NCBI GenBank assembly: GCA_947065955.1
Contig: CAMSXY010000042.1
Span: 1 to 8,481 of the forward strand
From: an uncultured Caryophanales bacterium
GTDB taxonomy: Bacteria > Bacillota_I > Bacilli_A > RF39 > UBA660
DNA: 8,481 bases
Direction of reading: 5' to 3'
Positions 5,947-8,481 of this stretch are shown one piece after another; the stretch's first letter is position 1; each line of letters opens with the position of its first letter. The notes beneath the pieces were generated by a model. The model saw nothing but the letters and a program-made list of their open reading frames with translations, was not told the origin of the DNA and did not search any database. The position numbers were made by a program, and so were the translations under genes.

Positions 5947-8013
5947 TTTTCTTTCTCCTTTCATTCCATAGGTTGTTTTTCTTATAATGGAATCAAATAT
6001 TAATAAAATAGAGGGAAGTACTGTTATAACAGTTAGCATACTGATAATAGCACCTCTTGAAATCAGTGTACATAAGGATCCCACCATCTCTAATTTTGAA
6101 TAAAGTCCTACTCCAAAAGTTGCTGCGAAAAAACACATTCCACTAACTAAAATAGAGGGAGCGGAATAATTTGTAGTTTCTAGCATCGCTTTTTCTTTTT
6201 CTATTCCTTCTTTTCTTTTTTTTATATAAGTTGTTGTCATTAAAATGGCATAATCAATAGTAGCTCCTAACTGTATCGTTCCAAGAACAATAGGTGCGAC
6301 AAAAGGAAGGGTAATGCCCCCAAAATAAGAAAAGGACATATTTGTAAAAATAGCAAATTCAATACTTATAATAAGAAATAAAGGAAGTGATAAAGAACGT
6401 AAAATTACAAGCATTATAACTAAAATACAAAGGATTGAAGCTTCATTCACATTCTTAAAATCGATATCACTAATCGTTACTAAATCTCTCATAAGGGGTC
6501 CCTCCCCTGCCAGAATAGCTTTTTCATCATACTGTTTTAAAATAGTATTGACTTTGACAATTTGATCATTTAATTCGTTTGTTGCGATATCATAAATAGA
6601 ATTTAAAAATAATAATTGATAGTTATCAGATTCTATAATTTTTAAAACGTCTTTTGAAAGCATCTCTTTGGAAATACCTATTTTTTCTAAATTTGAAAAG
6701 GATAGAACAAAATCGATTCCTTCTATATTTTCTATTTTTTTTACCATTTCTTCTACTTGTTCTGCTTTTTTATCTTTACTGATTAAAATAATCTCTGGGG
6801 ATACAAGGTTAAATTTATCTTTCAACTCTTTATTAGCCACAATACTATCCAGCGTTTTTGGAAGACTTTCATCTATTTTATAATATACATCTACATGAGA
6901 ATATCCAAGATAAGTAGGAATAAGAAGAATGAAAAAGGTAATAAAGAGAACCATACGATGTTTGATAACAAACAAATTCAATTTTGTAAAATTTGGAATT
7001 ATTGTTTTATGTTTTGTTTTTTCAATAATGTTATCAAAAATTAATAGTAAACTTGGAAATAAGGTAAGAACACATAGCACCCCTAAAAAAACACCCTTTG
7101 CCATTACAATACCAAGATCTTTTCCGAGTGTTAATTGCATTGTACAGAGAACTAAAAAACCTGCAATCGTAGTTAAGCTACTTCCTGTAACCGATAAAAA
7201 TGTTTCGCTAATCGCCTCACTCATAGCTTTTTCTTTTTCCATTCCTTTTTTCTTTTTTCCTTCATAAGAGTGGTATAAAAAGATGGAAAAATCCGTTGTT
7301 ACACCAAGTTGTAATACCGCAACAAGTGCTTTTGTAATATAAGAAATTTGCCCAAATAAGATGTTGGATCCTAAATTGAATAAGATAGCAATTCCTATAT
7401 TTAAAAGTAAAAGTATTGGGACAAGATAAGAATCTAAGGCAAGCGTAAGTACTACCATACAAAGTATAACAGCAATAACAATATAAACAGCAATTTCTTT
7501 TTCGGATAAATTCATTGTATCAAGTACCATGGCACTCATTCCACTCACTTTACAAGAATCGTTAGCAATTTCTTTTATTTTTTCCACAGCTTTAATCGTT
7601 TTCTCTGAAGAGGTAGAACCCTGAAATGTTACAAATAATAAATCTGTATTTTCTTTATGAATTTTTGCTATAATTTCATTTGGAAGCATATCTAAAGGAA
7701 TTGTTGTTCCAGCAATATCGTATGCACTGATAACTTGATTAACCCCTTCTATATTTTTAATTTTTTCTTCTAGGGAAAGAATATCTTTTGCTTTTAAATG
7801 ATTAGTAATTAAGACGGTATAAGCCCCCATATTAAAATCTTGTGTTAAAATAGTTTGCCCTTTAATAGTTTCGATATCTTCTGGTAGGTAAACTAAAATG
7901 TCATAATTAATTTTGGTTAGTTTCGTACCTATTATTGATAAGAATAACAACACAAACGATAAAACTAAAATCATCGTTTTATGTTTACAAATTTGTTCTC
8001 CTATTTTCTGCAT
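4249..8013 (-). CDS. MMPL/RND-type transporter fused to a YhgE-like secreted coiled-coil protein
   Basis: This 1254-residue protein has two parts. Residues 1-680 form an MMPL (RND superfamily) exporter: TM1 at 13-33, an outside loop (34-172), TM2-6 (about 173-328), TM7 at 352-370, a second outside loop (371-523) and TM8-12 (about 524-674). The two halves repeat each other. The family's core motifs appear as GVTTDFSIFLYHSY (237-250) and GATIDYAILMTTTY (583-596); Asp241 and Asp587 match the proton-relay aspartates of MmpL proteins. Residues 690-1254 look like a separate secreted protein: signal-peptide-like segment 690-714 ending VSA, a beta-rich domain (about 715-925) with DIFYQGT, LPVELEIEYKLD and GKSGKV motifs, then heptad-rich coiled coil (about 935-1195) of YhgE/Pip style (QGANELSEGSSKVENG). 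The positive-inside rule puts this part outside the cell. Such exporters move lipids, lipopeptides or drugs; the substrate here is unknown. Start: GGAGGAG at 8018-8024. It is divergent from a TetR gene. A sequencing error hiding a stop at the junction cannot be excluded. Confidence 0.92.
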   Translation of the reverse strand: MQKIGEQICKHKTMILVLSFVLLFLSIIGTKLTKINYDILVYLPEDIETIKGQTILTQDFNMGAYTVLITNHLKAKDILSLEEKIKNIEGVNQVISAYDIAGTTIPLDMLPNEIIAKIHKENTDLLFVTFQGSTSSEKTIKAVEKIKEIANDSCKVSGMSAMVLDTMNLSEKEIAVYIVIAVILCMVVLTLALDSYLVPILLLLNIGIAILFNLGSNILFGQISYITKALVAVLQLGVTTDFSIFLYHSYEGKKKKGMEKEKAMSEAISETFLSVTGSSLTTIAGFLVLCTMQLTLGKDLGIVMAKGVFLGVLCVLTLFPSLLLIFDNIIEKTKHKTIIPNFTKLNLFVIKHRMVLFITFFILLIPTYLGYSHVDVYYKIDESLPKTLDSIVANKELKDKFNLVSPEIILISKDKKAEQVEEMVKKIENIEGIDFVLSFSNLEKIGISKEMLSKDVLKIIESDNYQLLFLNSIYDIATNELNDQIVKVNTILKQYDEKAILAGEGPLMRDLVTISDIDFKNVNEASILCILVIMLVILRSLSLPLFLIISIEFAIFTNMSFSYFGGITLPFVAPIVLGTIQLGATIDYAILMTTTYIKKRKEGIEKEKAMLETTNYSAPSILVSGMCFFAATFGVGLYSKLEMVGSLCTLISRGAIISMLTVITVLPSILLIFDSIIRKTTYGMKGERKMSKKIKNVVVLIMIFGITFTVPVSALTKEETVYTKLESNGNVKSILVNEHLINKEGFETIQDISNLENILNVNSDHTFTKEKEKLNWNALGKDIFYQGTTKKQLPVELEIEYKLDDKIMNVEEMIGKSGKVTILLKYTNRDKQEVIIDGKKEILYTPFVVLTETIISGENNTNVSIKNGKIINNGNNYMVTGLAAPGLYESLEMETLKGVDEIMITYDTKKFELSSIYSIITPKLLESEDIKSLNKIDQLVSAIKTLQKAINEIEQGANELSEGSSKVENGAFKISENLEIVVTKLEELTKGASKVDEGLKQILKELESTSESLKQVTNSQDLSKISDLINTNEKMKQNLIGKNEGLKTTYENNYLKDAILEDLKKNNMDLYNVKVTYEENEKMIALLTQNIEALKTTLNLTEQTKGKITSLLATLNTYLQTMEEGSKKMSDGLVLLKDGVKELNSKMQELTLGTSSLKEGMYQLTLGITSFNQDGITKFSNIINSEVKILAKKVEMLTKIGEDYQTFTMKENETIGDTKFIMVIDSIKVPKEEKRVILKKEDSNLWTRIKSLFN
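5944..5960 (-). promoter_or_regulatory. Internal ribosome binding site and start codon within the fused gene
   Basis: AAAGGAGA reads on the minus strand with its AAGGAG core at 5960-5955, followed by eight A-rich bases and ATG at 5946-5944. It encodes the otherwise unremarkable residues MKGERKM at the end of the transporter part. A strong Shine-Dalgarno at correct distance, immediately before a signal peptide, is unlikely to be accidental, although A/G-rich lysine/glutamate codons can mimic one. Confidence 0.6.
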
Positions 8014-8079
8014 ATTTCTCCTCCATTCGACAATTTATTTTATTCCAATTTTTTTCCTAAATCCACAAACAGAAATTGT

Positions 8080-8108
8080 ATTATGGGGGATATTCAACAT
8101 ATTTTCAA
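8080..8108 (-). promoter_or_regulatory. Probable promoter of the transporter gene
   Basis: On the minus strand, TTGAAA (8108-8103) is 17 nt upstream of CATAAT (8085-8080), close to the sigma-A consensus. Transcription would begin near 8073, giving a leader of about 60 nt that ends in the strong GGAGGAG site at 8024-8018, four bases before the ATG at 8013. The -35 lies within the small symmetric sequence TTTTCAAAA (8102-8110). Confidence 0.6.
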
Positions 8109-8116
8109 AACTGTAT

Positions 8117-8168
8117 GTCTAAATAAACAACAAAGTGTATTTTATCTTTACAAATGTTTAAACTAGAC
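8117..8168. promoter_or_regulatory. Candidate operator: imperfect inverted repeat between the divergent promoters
   Basis: GTCTAAATAAACA (8117-8129) is the near-complement of TGTTTAAACTAGAC (8155-8168): GTCTA and AAACA match, with a 3- versus 4-nt centre. The right arm contains the perfect 8-bp palindrome GTTTAAAC (8156-8163), placed exactly between the -35 and -10 of the TetR-family gene's promoter. TetR proteins commonly bind such palindromes and repress their own and a divergent gene. The arms are 25 bp apart, so it could be two half-related sites rather than one. The role is inferred from position alone. Confidence 0.3.
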
Positions 8169-8174
8169 TATAAT
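8147..8174 (+). promoter_or_regulatory. Probable promoter of the TetR-family gene
   Basis: TTTACA (8147-8152) and a perfect TATAAT (8169-8174) are separated by 16 bp. Transcription would begin around 8180-8182, at or just before AGGTGA (8181-8186), the putative ribosome binding site 5 nt ahead of the ATG at 8192. The leader would thus be only about 11 nt, unusually short, which would make translation sensitive to the exact start point. Confidence 0.65.
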
Positions 8175-8191
8175 AAAGATAGGTGATTAAA

Positions 8192-8481
8192 ATGGATCCA
8201 CAAAAAACAGATTTACGCATTATTAAAACGAGAAATGTATTATATCGTACTTTACTTGATCTAATGAAAGAATCTCCATTTGAAAACATTAAAGTTTCTG
8301 ATATTTGTAATAAAGCCCTTATAAATCGCTCTACGTTTTATGTCCATTATAAAGACAAATACGAGTTATTAACTTCCTATATTAATGATCTTAAAGGTTC
8401 TTTATGCCAAGAACTAAAGAAAAATAAAAAAATTTCTAATTCAAAAGAATATTATTTAGAAATGTTAAAAATATTTTTGGA
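8192..8481 (+). CDS. TetR/AcrR-family transcriptional regulator (partial, N-terminal)
   Basis: The frame is open from the ATG at 8192 to the window edge (96 codons; TetR regulators are usually about 180-200 residues, so about half is present). Residues 9-60 form the TetR DNA-binding domain: RIIKTRNVLYRTLLDLMKES, then KVSDICNKALINRSTFYVHY leading to KDKYELL. INRSTFYVHYKDK is the recognition-helix signature of the family. It resembles the TetR subgroup in Bacillota whose N-terminus reads like R-T-K-x-A-L and DIC-x-x-A-x-INRSTFY. The ligand-binding C-terminal domain is outside the window. AGGTGA at 8181-8186 supports the start. Being divergent from the exporter gene, it is probably its repressor, relieved by an exporter substrate; this is inference from context. 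Confidence 0.9.
   Translation, partial: MDPQKTDLRIIKTRNVLYRTLLDLMKESPFENIKVSDICNKALINRSTFYVHYKDKYELLTSYINDLKGSLCQELKKNKKISNSKEYYLEMLKIFL

Noticed and set aside
6929..7267. Plus-strand open frame of 112 codons antisense to the transporter
   Set aside because: It lies wholly inside a well-supported membrane protein gene, lacks a good ribosome binding site, and its hydrophobic composition mirrors the opposite strand.
844..8013. Alternative genetic code (TGA as tryptophan), suggested by the AT-rich genome
   Set aside because: Both long frames are complete in the standard code, tryptophan is frequent in the pilin-like protein, and domains run to natural ends with TAA stops.

Overview
The window is AT-rich DNA of a low-G+C Gram-positive type: strong AAGGAG-like ribosome binding sites, ATG starts, TAA stops, and U-rich hairpin terminators. 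The gene families (an InlB-B-repeat surface protein with a pilin-type leader, an MMPL exporter with a YhgE-like partner, a small TetR regulator) fit an uncultured gut-type Bacillota, probably Bacilli or a relative. That placement is an inference from style; no taxonomic marker is present. The standard genetic code fits all long reading frames.

Layout. Positions 1-4122 on the minus strand hold two tandem paralogous surface-protein genes. The upstream one (4122 to 844) is complete at 1092 residues. The downstream one (719 to the window edge) is cut off after 239 codons. Both start with a type IV prepilin leader and share about 89% protein identity without a gap. The duplicated unit also carries the intergenic DNA, so each gene has the same ribosome binding site, a similar promoter, and a nearly identical terminator hairpin in front of it. 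The complete protein is a modular, disulfide-rich adhesin-like protein: pilin N-terminus, Fn3/Ig-like domains, one InlB B-repeat, five related repeats each with a C-x8-C pair, and a C-terminal domain resembling DUF6273.

Positions 4249-8013 (minus) encode a 1254-residue protein. It joins a 12-segment MMPL/RND-type transporter to a separate-looking secreted coiled-coil protein. The junction at codon 690 has a textbook ribosome binding site, an ATG and a Sec signal peptide in frame, so this is either a recent gene fusion or one frame yielding two products. A TetR-family gene (8192 to the edge, plus strand) is divergent from the transporter across a 178-bp region. That region holds a convincing promoter in each direction and a candidate operator, so the regulator probably controls the transporter.

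The transporter unit and the surface-protein array appear transcriptionally separate, since a terminator and then a new promoter lie between them. The most notable signals are the transporter/secreted-protein fusion with its preserved internal start, the tandem pilin-adhesin array with a 114-bp stretch of perfect identity that suggests gene conversion, and the cysteine-stapled repeats. No pilus assembly genes, mobile elements, CRISPR arrays or RNA genes were seen.
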